The position numbers were made by a program, and so were the translations under genes. Shown here piece by piece: positions 1-9,100 of a DNA stretch of 64,000 bases; the stretch's first letter is position 1; every line of letters starts with the position of its first letter. A model generated the notes under the pieces. The model was not told where the DNA came from and made no database searches. It saw nothing but the letters and a program-made list of their open reading frames with translations. Origin of the DNA: JACKII01 sp965222315 (GTDB taxonomy: Bacteria > Pseudomonadota > Alphaproteobacteria > Bin95); contig OZ244951.1 in the NCBI GenBank assembly GCA_965222315.1, forward strand, positions 2,914,001 through 2,978,000, in the 5' to 3' direction.

Positions 1-401
1 TTGAGGGTCAGTTGCCGACCCTGCTGACCTTCGGCCAGATGCAGCCTGTAACCGCCGACCTGGTCCACCGCCTGAACGCCATCGGCGATCCGGAGCACAA
101 GGTCATTGCCAGCATGTACCGTCACCTGGCCCATTGGCCGGCGTTCCTCGCCCTGGTGTGGGAGCGCTTGATCCCCCTGACGGCGGATGGCCAGGTTGAT
201 CGGATCATCGCTACTAACCTGGAGAAAGGCCGCGGCATATCCAGCCGTCTCGCCGCGCAGCTGCCGGTCCCCGAAACGGCACCACCGGTGGAAACCGTGC
301 AGCAGATCAATGCAGCACTGGACCTGTTCATCCGCTATGCTATTGGCCGGATGGTCCCCCTAGGCAGCTTACTGTCCCGCAGTTTTCCCCATGACGGATA
401 G
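1..401 (+). CDS. C-terminal part of an unrecognised, possibly DehI-like, helical protein (5'-truncated by window edge)
   Basis: The frame is open from base 3 without a stop, so the gene begins before the window; a TTG at 12 is only a possible internal start. About 130 residues are visible. They look all-helical, with a RHLAHWPAFLALVWERL stretch around residue 37 and a final hydrophobic helix. This RHLAxWPxFLALxW pattern recalls DehI-type haloacid dehalogenase-like proteins, but I am not certain of the family and no catalytic residue can be named. It ends 82 bp before fur on the same strand. Its product and function remain open. Confidence 0.5.
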   Translation, partial: EGQLPTLLTFGQMQPVTADLVHRLNAIGDPEHKVIASMYRHLAHWPAFLALVWERLIPLTADGQVDRIIATNLEKGRGISSRLAAQLPVPETAPPVETVQQINAALDLFIRYAIGRMVPLGSLLSRSFPHDG

Positions 402-483
402 CAGGCCTTTGGTATTGACCAGTCCCCCTCGCTATCGCTTCACGCTTGGGTTATAAGCGCGGTGAGTTCTCCGTGAAGGAAGA

Positions 484-900
484 ATGATGGCCAAAAACTC
501 GACCCTCGAACAATTGTGTGCCCAAAAGGGTCTGAAGATGACGGACCAGCGCCGTACCATTGCGCGCGTCATTTCGGAGGCAAGCGACCATCCCGACGTG
601 GAAACCGTCTACCGCCGCGCCACGGCTATCGACTCGCGCATATCCATTGCCACGGTCTACCGTTCCTTGAAGCTGTTCGAGGATGCGAACGTCCTGATCC
701 GCCATGATTTTGGAGAGGGCCGCGCCCGCTATGAGGAAACCGGCGAGCACCACGAGCATCTGATCGACATCGAAACCGGCGAAGTCATCGAGTTCCACAA
801 CGAGGAGATCGAGGCGCTGAAGGAGCGTATCGCCCTGGAACTCGGCTACGAATTGGTGGACCACCGGCTGGAACTCTACGGCCGCAAGATCAAGTCATAG
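484..900 (+). CDS. fur: Fur-family metalloregulator
   Basis: This is a 138-residue ferric uptake regulator-type repressor. Residues about 18-75 form the winged helix (TDQRR, DVETVYRR, ISIATVYRSLKLF). The C-terminal half is the dimerisation and metal-sensing domain, with the HHEH cluster at 89-92 and E/H ligands in VIEFHNEEIE. There are no CxxC pairs, as in many alphaproteobacterial Fur/Mur proteins that lack the structural zinc site. Two ATGs are in tandem (484 and 487); a GAAGGAAG ribosome-binding site precedes them. The next gene, an Fe(III)-type permease, starts 5 bp downstream, which supports a role in iron regulation. Mur (manganese-responsive) is the main alternative; Irr is less likely because the long His-rich haem motif is absent. 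Confidence 0.87.
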   Translation: MMAKNSTLEQLCAQKGLKMTDQRRTIARVISEASDHPDVETVYRRATAIDSRISIATVYRSLKLFEDANVLIRHDFGEGRARYEETGEHHEHLIDIETGEVIEFHNEEIEALKERIALELGYELVDHRLELYGRKIKS

Positions 901-904
901 CAAT

Positions 905-2536
905 ATGCCGCAAGCACCCCGGCCTGCCGGTGGCCGCGCCTGGATGGTCGGGGTCGGCCTGCTGGCCCTGTTGGCCGCCTTGCCGCTGCTCTCGGTCCTC
1001 TGGCTTGCCCTGACGCCGACGCAAGACCTCTGGGCGCACCTGTTCGGCACCGTTCTGCCCAACTACCTCGCCAACACGCTGCTGCTGGGCTTCGGCGTCA
1101 GCGCCGGGGTGCTGGTGACCGGCGTGCCGCTCGCCTGGATGGTCAGCGTCTATGCCTTTCCGGGCCGCAAGCTGCTGGACCGGGCCCTGTTCCTGCCGCT
1201 GGCCTTTCCGACATACCTCATCGCCTTTGTCTACACCGACTTCCTGGAGTTCTCCGGTCCGGTACAGGGCCTGATGCGCGATACCTTCGGCTGGACCACG
1301 CCCCGCGACTACTGGTTCCCTGAGATTCGCAGCCTCGGCGGCGGCATCATCGTCCTGACGCTTTGCCTGTATCCTTATGTGTATTGGCTGGCGCGGGCCG
1401 CCTTCCATGGCCGCGGCGCCCGCCAGATTGAGGCCGCACGACTCATGGGCGAAGGCGCGTTCGGCACCTTCTGGCGCATCGGCCTGCCCCTCGCCCGCCC
1501 GGCCGTCGCGGCGGGCGTGCTGATCGTCTGGATGGAGACCGCCAACGACATCGGCGCGGTAGAGCATTTCGGCATCCAGACCCTCACCGTCGGCATCTTC
1601 GACGTCTGGCTGCATCTGGGCAGGCCCGGCGCGGCTGCGCAGATCGCGCTGGTGCTGCTGGCCCTGATCCTGTTCCTCGCAACGGCCGAGCGCATGGCCC
1701 GCGGCGGCCGCCGCTTCGATACCGGCGCCGGGGCCGAGGCTGAACGGCGTACCCTCAGCCGCCCGGCCGGCAGGATCGTTGCCGGCCTGCTGTTCCTGCC
1801 CCTGCTGGCGGGTTTCCTGGTGCCGGCAGGCCGTCTGCTCTACTATGCCCTCGGCCGGTTGGACCAGGAGTCCGCAGCCCAATTCGGGACCCTGGCCCTG
1901 CACAGCGTCAGCCTCTCGGTCATGGCTGCCGTCATCTGCGTGATTGCAGCCCTGGTGCTGGCCTATGGCGTCCGCCTGTACCCGGCCCCTAGTATGCGCC
2001 ACGGCGTGCGCTTTGCGACCCTCGGCTACGGCGTGCCGGGCGCGGTGCTGGCGCTCGGCATCCTGACGCTGACGACGACCACCGACCTGCGCATGGCCGA
2101 CCTGACCGAGTGGCTGGGCGGCACGCCCCGGGCCATCCTGGGCGGTACGGTCTTCGCCATCGTGTCGGCCCTCTGCGTGCGCTTCCTGGCGCTCGCGTAC
2201 GGCACGGTCGATGCCGGGATGCAGCGGGTGACGCCCAGTATGGATGACGCCGCCCGCACGCTGGGCGCAACGCCGGGCGTGGCGCTGCTGCGCGTACACC
2301 TGCCACTGCTCAAGGGCAGTTGGCTGACTGCGGCAGCCCTGGTGTTCGTCGACTCCATGAAGGAATTGCCGATGACCCTGCTGCTCCGCCCCTTCAACTA
2401 CGAGACGCTGGCAACCCACGTCTACCAGCTCGCCAGCGATGAACGCCTGGAAGCCAGCGCCCTCGCCGCCCTGACCATCGTCGCGGTCGGCATCGGCCCG
2501 GTGCTGTTCCTCGGCCGCATCGGCGACAAGCGGTAG
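905..2536 (+). CDS. Fe(III)-type ABC transporter permease (FbpB/SfuB-like, fused two-half)
   Basis: This 543-residue polytopic inner-membrane protein has about 12 hydrophobic segments in two homologous halves. Each half carries the EAA loop that contacts the ATPase: one at about 177-195 (EAARLMGEGAFGTFWRIGLP) and one at about 447-467 (DDAARTLGATPGVALLRVHLP). Double-length permeases of this kind transport ferric iron (FbpB/SfuB/AfuB) or, less often, thiamine. Translational coupling to fur (5 bp gap) favours iron. No ATPase or periplasmic binding protein is adjacent, so the partners must be encoded elsewhere. Confidence 0.85.
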   Translation: MPQAPRPAGGRAWMVGVGLLALLAALPLLSVLWLALTPTQDLWAHLFGTVLPNYLANTLLLGFGVSAGVLVTGVPLAWMVSVYAFPGRKLLDRALFLPLAFPTYLIAFVYTDFLEFSGPVQGLMRDTFGWTTPRDYWFPEIRSLGGGIIVLTLCLYPYVYWLARAAFHGRGARQIEAARLMGEGAFGTFWRIGLPLARPAVAAGVLIVWMETANDIGAVEHFGIQTLTVGIFDVWLHLGRPGAAAQIALVLLALILFLATAERMARGGRRFDTGAGAEAERRTLSRPAGRIVAGLLFLPLLAGFLVPAGRLLYYALGRLDQESAAQFGTLALHSVSLSVMAAVICVIAALVLAYGVRLYPAPSMRHGVRFATLGYGVPGAVLALGILTLTTTTDLRMADLTEWLGGTPRAILGGTVFAIVSALCVRFLALAYGTVDAGMQRVTPSMDDAARTLGATPGVALLRVHLPLLKGSWLTAAALVFVDSMKELPMTLLLRPFNYETLATHVYQLASDERLEASALAALTIVAVGIGPVLFLGRIGDKR

Positions 2537-2611
2537 GGGCAGAGCAATTGGGTCACTATATGCCCCGGCCCCTTCCGATTGAATGCCCTGCGCGCCGCCC
2601 AACAGCCTCGC

Positions 2612-2680
2612 CTTGAGCTTGTCGAAGGGTCCGCTGGCGCCTTCGCACCGCATGCTTCGACAGGCTCAGCATGAAGGGCT
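2612..2680. repeat. Dispersed intergenic inverted repeat (TTGAGCTTGTCGAAGG type)
   Basis: CTTGAGCTTGTCGAAGG at 2612-2628 and GCTTCGACAGGCTCAG at about 2654-2669 form the two arms of an imperfect inverted repeat in the 3'-3' gap between the permease and the DUF2948 gene. The pattern is a common dispersed element in alphaproteobacterial intergenic regions. It may also serve as a bidirectional terminator for the convergent operons. Confidence 0.6.
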
Positions 2681-2740
2681 TCGGTACATCGGAAGCTAGG
2701 CGGTGGCCGCCCCTCGAACTGGCTGCCAGCGCCGACCAAG

Positions 2741-2889
2741 CGCTACCATTTTACCACAAATATCGATTAACTCAAAATCATCTACATTCACCTACAAAAA
2801 TCTACATTTTGGGCCAAAAATGTAGATTCCAGGTATATCTGATGTAGATGAAATGTAGACCCAATGTAGACCTCCTGTAGACGCTACCA
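2741..2889. repeat. AT-rich array of helically phased TGTAGA/TCTACA hexamers flanked by CGCTACCA direct repeats
   Basis: Hexamers in one orientation lie at 2781 (TCTACA), 2791 (CCTACA) and 2801 (TCTACA), 10 bp apart. In the other orientation TGTAGA starts at 2821, 2843, 2854, 2865 and 2876, at multiples of 11 bp; the empty slot at 2832 holds the degenerate GGTATA. The two halves mirror each other around 2811-2815, where ATCTACATTTTGG faces CCAAAAATGTAGAT. The 8-mer CGCTACCA occurs at 2741-2748 and again at 2882-2889, bracketing the whole AT-rich block. It lies between two convergent transcription units, so it is not an obvious promoter for either. Confidence 0.75.
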
Positions 2890-2911
2890 GGAAACCGCTC
2901 ACCGTTCGGTC

Positions 2912-3322
2912 TCAGTCCAGTTTATGCTCCGGTTCCTGTCCTGCAGGCCACGGCTCGCCCACGTCCTCCAGCAGGCAGTCCAGGCTTTGAACCTCCATAC
3001 GCAGGCGCCCGCCGCCGGAAAACTCGGCAAAGGCGATGCCGTCGGCATAACCAAGGCTCATCATGGAATGGATATGGTTCAGTTTGCTGCGGTCCAGCCC
3101 CAGGGACTGTACGCCGGTCACATTGCTGAAGGAGACCAGCGCGTGCGTGCGGGTCTGCTCCGCCTTGTCTTCCCAGCGATAGCGGTTCACCGCCATTACA
3201 AAGCGCTGCTCTTCCTTGATGTAGGCCATGTCCCCCAAGGGCACCAGCGAGTCCTGTAACAGCGCCGAAATCACTGTCAGATCCTCCAGGTCCTTGGCGC
3301 GCAGTCGCACCGATTCCGTCAT
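2912..3322 (-). CDS. DUF2948 family protein
   Basis: This 136-residue cytoplasmic protein matches the alphaproteobacterial DUF2948 family: an N-terminal LRAKDLEDLTVISALLQDSLVPLGDM segment and the RFVMAVNRYRWED motif. The molecular function of the family is unknown. Its ATG overlaps the murA stop codon (TCAT at 3319-3322), so it is translationally coupled to murA and is the last gene of the operon small protein-dcd-murA-DUF2948. The constant association of this family with cell-envelope genes is suggestive only. Confidence 0.85.
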   Translation of the reverse strand: MTESVRLRAKDLEDLTVISALLQDSLVPLGDMAYIKEEQRFVMAVNRYRWEDKAEQTRTHALVSFSNVTGVQSLGLDRSKLNHIHSMMSLGYADGIAFAEFSGGGRLRMEVQSLDCLLEDVGEPWPAGQEPEHKLD

Positions 3323-4602
3323 TCCTTCACCCGCTCTATCACCGCGCCACAGGCGCTTAATTTCTCTTCCAACCGCTCGTAGCCGCGGTCCAGATGGTAG
3401 ATGCGGCGGACTTCCGTCTCGCCTTCCGCCGCCAGCCCGGCCAATACCAGAGAGACCGACGCCCGCAGATCCGTCGCCATGACCGGCGCACCGCGCAGCC
3501 TCTTGACGCCGCGCACCAGGGCGGAGGCCCCATGCACCGTAACATCCGCGCCCATGCGCGCCAGTTCCGGCACGTGCATGAAGCGGTTTTCAAAGATGGT
3601 CTCCGTGATCATCGCCGCCCCTTCGGAAACCGTCATAAGGCTCATGAACTGGGCCTGCAGGTCCGTCGGGAAGCCGGGAAACGGCTCCGTCATGGCGTCC
3701 GCACCGGCCAATCCGTTTGCACGGCGGACGCGCAAACCAGCCGCGGTCTGCTCCACCTCCACCCCGGCATGGCGCAACAGCTCGACCGCCGCGACCAAGT
3801 GAGATTCCTTCGCACCCGTCAGTTCCACATCGCCACCGGTGATCGCCGCCGCCATGGCGTAAGTGCCTGTCTCGATCCGGTCGGGAATCACCGCATGTTC
3901 CGCTTCCAGCAGGCTGGTGCGGCCCTGCACCCGGATCGTGTCGCGCCCTGCGCCCTCGATCTCGACCCCCATGGCCATCAGGCACTCGCAGAGGTCGATA
4001 ATTTCCGGCTCGCGCGCCGCGTTCAGGATTTCGGATTCGCCCCTGGCCAGCGCCGCGGCCATCAGAATGTTCTCGGTCGCACCGACGGAGACTTTTGGAA
4101 AGACGACCCGGCCTCCCTTCAGGCCCTTCGGCGCTCGGGCGTTGACGTAGCCGCCGGAAATATCGATCTCCGCCCCCAATTCCTCCAGCGCCATCAGGTG
4201 CAGATCGACCGGCCGGTTGCCGATGGCGCAACCGCCGGGCAGGGAAACACTCGCCTCGCCGGCCCGCGCCACCAGTGGCCCCAGCACCAGCACGGATGCC
4301 CGCATTTTGCGGACCAAATCATAGGGCGCAGTGGTGCTGGTCAGATTCCTGGTGTGGAACCGCACCACTCGACCGGCCTCGCCGCCATTACCGCCACCGC
4401 CTTCTATCTGGATATCGACGCCGTGTTGGGCAAGCAGCATGGCCATGGACGAGATATCGGCCAGATGAGGCACATTGCTGAGGACCAACGGCTTGTCCGA
4501 CAGCAGCGCAGAAGCCATCAGCGGCAGGGCGGCGTTCTTCGCACCGCTCACCGGAATTCGGCCTATCAGTGGCTTGCCACCCTGAATGCGGATCATTTCC
4601 AT
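3319..4602 (-). CDS. murA: UDP-N-acetylglucosamine 1-carboxyvinyltransferase
   Basis: MurA performs the first committed step of peptidoglycan synthesis, transferring enolpyruvate from PEP to UDP-GlcNAc in the cytoplasm. The 427 residues show the family landmarks: IPVSGAKNAALP with the substrate-binding Lys22-Asn23, the RASVLVLGPL helix, and the catalytic Cys125 in LPGGCAIG (the fosfomycin-targeted cysteine). The inverted alpha/beta barrel repeats are full length. It is the third gene of the dcd operon, 27 bp after dcd, and overlaps the DUF2948 start by 4 bp. Confidence 0.97.
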   Translation of the reverse strand: MEMIRIQGGKPLIGRIPVSGAKNAALPLMASALLSDKPLVLSNVPHLADISSMAMLLAQHGVDIQIEGGGGNGGEAGRVVRFHTRNLTSTTAPYDLVRKMRASVLVLGPLVARAGEASVSLPGGCAIGNRPVDLHLMALEELGAEIDISGGYVNARAPKGLKGGRVVFPKVSVGATENILMAAALARGESEILNAAREPEIIDLCECLMAMGVEIEGAGRDTIRVQGRTSLLEAEHAVIPDRIETGTYAMAAAITGGDVELTGAKESHLVAAVELLRHAGVEVEQTAAGLRVRRANGLAGADAMTEPFPGFPTDLQAQFMSLMTVSEGAAMITETIFENRFMHVPELARMGADVTVHGASALVRGVKRLRGAPVMATDLRASVSLVLAGLAAEGETEVRRIYHLDRGYERLEEKLSACGAVIERVKE

Positions 4603-4629
4603 CGGTTCTTGCTCTTCCGCAGTCCAGTA

Positions 4630-5184
4630 TTACAGTTTCGGCAACGTCACGCCGCGCTGACCCATATACTTGCCTGCCCGGTCGGCATAGGAAATTTCGC
4701 ACTCCTCGTCCGCCTTCAGGAACAGGAACTGGCACGCGCCTTCATTTGCATAAATCCGGGCTGGCAGGGGCGTGGTGTTGGAGAACTCCAAGGTCACATG
4801 CCCTTCCCACTCCGGCTCCAGCGGCGTCACGTTCACGATAATGCCGCAGCGGGCATAGGTGGATTTGCCGAGGCAGATAACAAGCGTATCCCGCGGGATG
4901 CGGAAATACTCGACGGTGCGTGCCAGCGCGAAGGAGTTGGGCGGGATCACGCACACATCTGTGTTGCGCTCCACGAAACTCTGGTCGGAGAAGGCCTTGG
5001 GATCGACGATCACCGAGTCCACATTGGTAAAGATACGGAACTCCGGCGCGACCCGCGCGTCATAGCCATAGCTGGACAGGCCGTAGGAAATGGTGCCGTC
5101 ACGGTGTTGGCGGTCGGCGAACGGCTCGATCATGCCATTGTCGACCGCTTGCTCGCGGATCCAGTGGTCGGGCATGATGCTCAT
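4630..5184 (-). CDS. dcd: dCTP deaminase
   Basis: Dcd converts dCTP to dUTP, feeding dTTP synthesis. The 184-residue product has the trimeric dUTPase-like fold motifs: LSSYGYDARV at 36-45, the GKSTYARCGI phosphate-binding segment at about 106-115, and the catalytic Glu133 in HVTLEFSN. Length is close to the usual ~185-193. The start at 5184 overlaps the stop of the small upstream gene (TCAT, 5181-5184). MSIMPDHWI contains a second ATG at codon 4, but the overlapping first ATG fits coupling better. Confidence 0.97.
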   Translation of the reverse strand: MSIMPDHWIREQAVDNGMIEPFADRQHRDGTISYGLSSYGYDARVAPEFRIFTNVDSVIVDPKAFSDQSFVERNTDVCVIPPNSFALARTVEYFRIPRDTLVICLGKSTYARCGIIVNVTPLEPEWEGHVTLEFSNTTPLPARIYANEGACQFLFLKADEECEISYADRAGKYMGQRGVTLPKL

Positions 5185-5390
5185 GGTTTGTCGTTCCTCG
5201 AAGTTTCATCTTTGACGGGCGACGCATCATCGTCCGGCCTCTGTTCTGATTCTGGAAGGTCTTTGCGCGCGGCCGATTGGACCTTGCGCCGCCGCAGGTT
5301 TGCCCGCAACGCTTCCGCCAACCGGGCTTCCCGGTCGTCCTTGCCCGCATTCCTGCCGGTCGCGGCCTTTCCGCTACTGTCGTGGGCCAT
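5181..5390 (-). CDS. Small conserved basic protein upstream of dcd
   Basis: This 69-residue, highly charged protein has the core EARLAEALRANLRRRKVQ, a pattern found in small proteins of many alphaproteobacteria; no function is known to me. It has no cysteines, no signal peptide and no membrane segment, and is probably disordered at its C-terminus. Its stop codon overlaps the dcd start by 4 bp, which is the main evidence that it is translated. It is the first gene of the dcd-murA-DUF2948 operon. Confidence 0.7.
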   Translation of the reverse strand: MAHDSSGKAATGRNAGKDDREARLAEALRANLRRRKVQSAARKDLPESEQRPDDDASPVKDETSRNDKP

Positions 5391-5535
5391 GGTTTTCTGA
5401 CTTCGAATAAATGGTGATGCAAGGGGTGTTTAGAAAGCCATGCCAAGGCAGGTCAAGCCGTCGCGCCCGATTTTCCGCAGACGGGCTTGCCACAAGGCGT
5501 CCAAGATGGCATGAAGCGCCCCTGTTTGAATTCGG

Positions 5536-5610
5536 GCCACCGTAGCTCAGTGGTAGAGCGCACCCTTGGTAAGGGTGAGGTCGAGTGTTCGATCCACTCC
5601 GGCGGCACCA
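5536..5610 (+). tRNA. tRNA-Thr(GGU)
   Basis: A full cloverleaf can be folded over 75 nt with encoded CCA. It has a 7-bp acceptor, GCTC/GAGC D stem, CACCC/GGGTG anticodon stem with loop TTGGTAA (anticodon GGT), and GAGTG/CACTC T stem with TTCGATC loop. The acceptor 5' strand is GCCACCG while the 3' strand is CGGCGGC, leaving an A4-C69 mismatch; every other stem is paired. Confidence 0.95.
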
Positions 5611-6102
5611 TTTCTTCAGCCTCCCCCATCAATGCAACAAATTGCGATTTATGCGGTGCCCAGAGTTGTTGGCGCCGCCATGCCAGCGGCTTGCCGCCGA
5701 AGCAACGGTCCGGGGGCGGTTTCGCCATCGCACAGCATTACCAAATTACCTCTAAAGACCCTGCCACCGTCGCGCCAGTCCGGTTGCGATTCCATACACG
5801 AATGCGCCGAACCAGGCATTCACAACTTACTATATGTTGATTGTATATACATATTTTTACGTTAGTATTTATGCATTTTTTCAACCTTGATTTGTATGCC
5901 ATCGTAAATGCATCGTTACCTGACACACCTCCAAGAATGGTGGGTGAGGAGAAGAGCACCACATCCGGCGGTTAAACCGGATCAACGGAAAATCCGCTGA
6001 TAGCGAAAATCCGCTGAAAGCATTGCCGCGGCTCCATCCGCTTCGGCGCGCTATCGGGCTTGTTTCCTCCCTATCGAACAACAGGCGGGAGACAGGCATC
6101 TC
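5611..6102. promoter_or_regulatory. AT-rich 5' region of the LamG/glycosidase/RTX gene
   Basis: I see no gene in these 492 bp. Around 5820-5900 the sequence becomes strongly AT-rich, with the palindrome TGTATATACA at 5842-5851. Closer to the gene, ATCCGG at 5963-5968 and CCGGAT at 5977-5982 form an inverted repeat with 8-nt loop, followed by two direct copies of GAAAATCCGCTGA (5988-6000 and 6005-6017) spaced 17 bp apart. A GGGAGA ribosome-binding site lies about 10 bp before the ATG at 6103. These are candidate operator sites; the regulator is unknown. Confidence 0.5.
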
Positions 6103-9100
6103 ATGACCCTTTCCATCGACGTTACCAGCAGCGGCCTCGACGCAGGTCCCGACTATGTCACCAACACGGGCCAGCCCCCACCCGCGGTCACGGTGGTCGA
6201 TGATGGTGGCCGGTTCGGCTTCGACATCTCGGATGCCACAAGCGTCGCGATGCCCACCTCCGCCCTGACGGACTCCTACTTCGGCAGCAACGCATTCTCG
6301 GTCTCGCTGTCCTTGAAGGCCCAGGACGGCGCACTCAGCAACGGTCAGATCTTCCGCATCCATTCCAACCTGCACGTCTCCGTCGCGGGCAATGGTTCGG
6401 TCAGGGCCGACTTCCTCAATGACACCGGCCAGCGCTTCACCCTGACGACCCAGCCCAGCGACGTGATGGACGGCGGATGGCACGACCTCGCCATCTCCTA
6501 CGACGGCAGCCAGGGTACGTTTGACCTTTCCCTGGATGGCGCGCTGGCCGCGACCGGCGCCGCGTCGGGCAATACCAAAAGCGCCGGCTCTTTCGGCCTG
6601 AACTTCGGCAAGATCTTCAGCCTGAACGGCTTCGACGGCCTGATCGACGATTTCCAGATCGATGACGTTGCGGTCGCACCGCCCCCGCCGCCGCCCCCGC
6701 CGGGCGCCTACGACACCCTGACCCTCGACGTGACGGCAACCGGCCTTGACGGCGGCCCGGACTATCAGACGGAAGTCGGCCAGCCGCCCCCGCCCGTCGT
6801 CTCAACCCAGGAAGACGGCCGCTGGGGCTTCGATCTGGACGACGGCACCCAGGTCGCCATTCCGAAGCAAGCTCTGGATGGTCCCTATTTCGAGAGCGAC
6901 GCCTTCACGGTCGCCCTCAGCCTCAAGGCACAGGATGGCGCCCTCAGCGCAGGCGAGATTCTGCGCATCCATTCGAACCTGGAGCTAAAGGTTTCGGGCG
7001 ACGGCTCCTTCCGCCTGGACTTCATCAACGACCAGGGTGCGCGCACGACCTTAAACAGCACCGCTACCAACGCGCTGGATGGCGAATGGCACGACGTCAC
7101 CGTCACCTACGACGACACAGCCGGCACGCTCGCGCTCTACCTGGATGATTTTGAGATCGTCAGCGGCGCGGCCTCCGGCAGCACCAAGGCCATGCAGTAC
7201 TGGGGCCTGAACTTTGGCAGCGCCTGGGGCAGCACCGCCTTCGATGGCCTGATCGACGACGTGACCGTCACCAACACGGCCAACCCACCCGCTCCGCCGC
7301 CTCCGCCGCCACCAACGCCGATGACGGAGGTCTTCATCGACTTCAGCAATGGCGTTCCCTCCGGCCTTACTCTGTTCGGCGACGCTTTCGTCAGCCCAGG
7401 CGAGACGCTGGACCTGGATGGCGCGGGCGATTACGGCCTGCTGGTAGGCATCCCGGAATGGAACAACGCCACCCACGTCACCGCCAGCGTTGATTTTCGC
7501 TTCGACGATCCAGGCGACCTCGACTACGCCCGGCCGATCTACAATGACGGCGCATTTGGCTTTGACGTCAAAGGCAACGCCCTCAACGCCATGGTGATGA
7601 CCGATAGCGGTGTCCAGCGCATCTATGTTGGCAACCAGCAGTTCGGCGACCTGCAGTGGCACACGGTCGGCATGGACCTGGATACGGAGACCGACCAGCT
7701 CATCATCACCGTCGATGGCCAGACCGTGGTGGACCGGAGCGACCTCGACCTCGTCCTGCCCACCGCCATCGGCGCGACACAGTTGGGCGGCATCGGCTGG
7801 GGCCGCTGGCTGCCGGGCGAGATCGACAATGTCTCCATCTCCATCGGCACCCCCTCCGCGCTGGCCGACGCCACCGGCAACCCCAACCCTTCGGTGAGCT
7901 TCAATACCGGCGGCTACACCAAGTGGAACCAGTACGCCACAGCCCCCTTCATCGACCGGATGAAAGGTGCGCATGAGTGGGGCGGCGAGTTTGCCCGCTA
8001 CCTGCATTCCAGCGGCTCGGCCCATGCTTTCCGCGACACGGACGTGTTCTCCGGCACCGGCACCGTCGCCAACCTGAGTTTCACGCCACAGACGATCCTC
8101 AGCATCGACCCGATCATCTCGCTTGCGCGGTTCGCGGAGGGTCTGATCAACCAGTCCGAATACATCGCGATCCTCTCCAACCCGGACAATTTCTTCCAGA
8201 TCCAAACCGGCACCGGCGGCAACTCCGAACTGGTCGGCAGGCTGCGCGCGTCCGATCCGTTTGAGCTGATGGCAACCTTCGACAGCGACATCGGTATGAC
8301 GCTCGGCCAGTTGCGGGCGGGTGGCCAAGCCATCGTCACGTCCGGCGACCGCGCCGCCACCTTCGACGACCTGCAACTCGATGCCAACGGCTGGCCGATC
8401 CACCCGCCGCTGGATGTTGCCGGCGGCGAAGGCGAGGCATCGACCATCGTCATGTGGTACCCGGCAGAGGCTGCCAACGCGCCGGACAGCATCTACAGCG
8501 GGAATTTCTTCCTGATGGCCGATGGCGAGGGCACGCTGGAGCTGTTCCAGGGCGGCGGCGGCTCGCTGAACATGGGCAACATCCAGATCAACGGCCCCAC
8601 CGTCGTGCCGTTCAGCTACACCCCCAACGGCGGGCTCGTGCGGCTGACAATCGCCAGTTCCGATCCGAACGATGTCGGCGAGTACGTCCGCAACATCCGC
8701 ATCGTCCACGAAGACCACATGGACCTGTTCGAAGCCGGCGAGATCTTCACCCCCGAATTCGTCGAATTCCATCAGGACGACCGCGTCCTTCGCTGGATGG
8801 AGGCGCTGGAGACCAACGAAAACCCGCCCCATGCCGAAGGCGACTTCGATGATGGGCCGGACCTCGACTACTACACGTTCAACCTGGGAACGACCCATAC
8901 GGAGGCGAACGGCTTCTCCATCGACGCCATCGTCGCCTTCTCCAACAAGACCGGCGTCGATCCCTGGATCAACGTGCCCGTAAACGCCTCGGACGCCTAC
9001 GTTCAAGGCATGGCCGAATATATCGAGGCCAACCTCGACCCCAAGCTGAAAGTGCATATCGAACTCGGCAACGAAAACTGGAACAGCGGCTTCGACACCC

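Noticed and set aside
890..2653. A 587-residue antisense frame over the iron permease
   Set aside because: Gln/His/Arg-rich composition without motifs; the plus-strand permease has clear membrane and EAA features.
2741..2889. Plasmid-type replication origin with iterons
   Set aside because: No replication initiator gene is near, the context is housekeeping chromosome, and the units are mirrored rather than direct. It is kept as an unexplained array.
3394..5400. A 668-residue plus-strand frame covering murA and dcd
   Set aside because: murA and dcd on the minus strand are unambiguous; this frame has no family signature.
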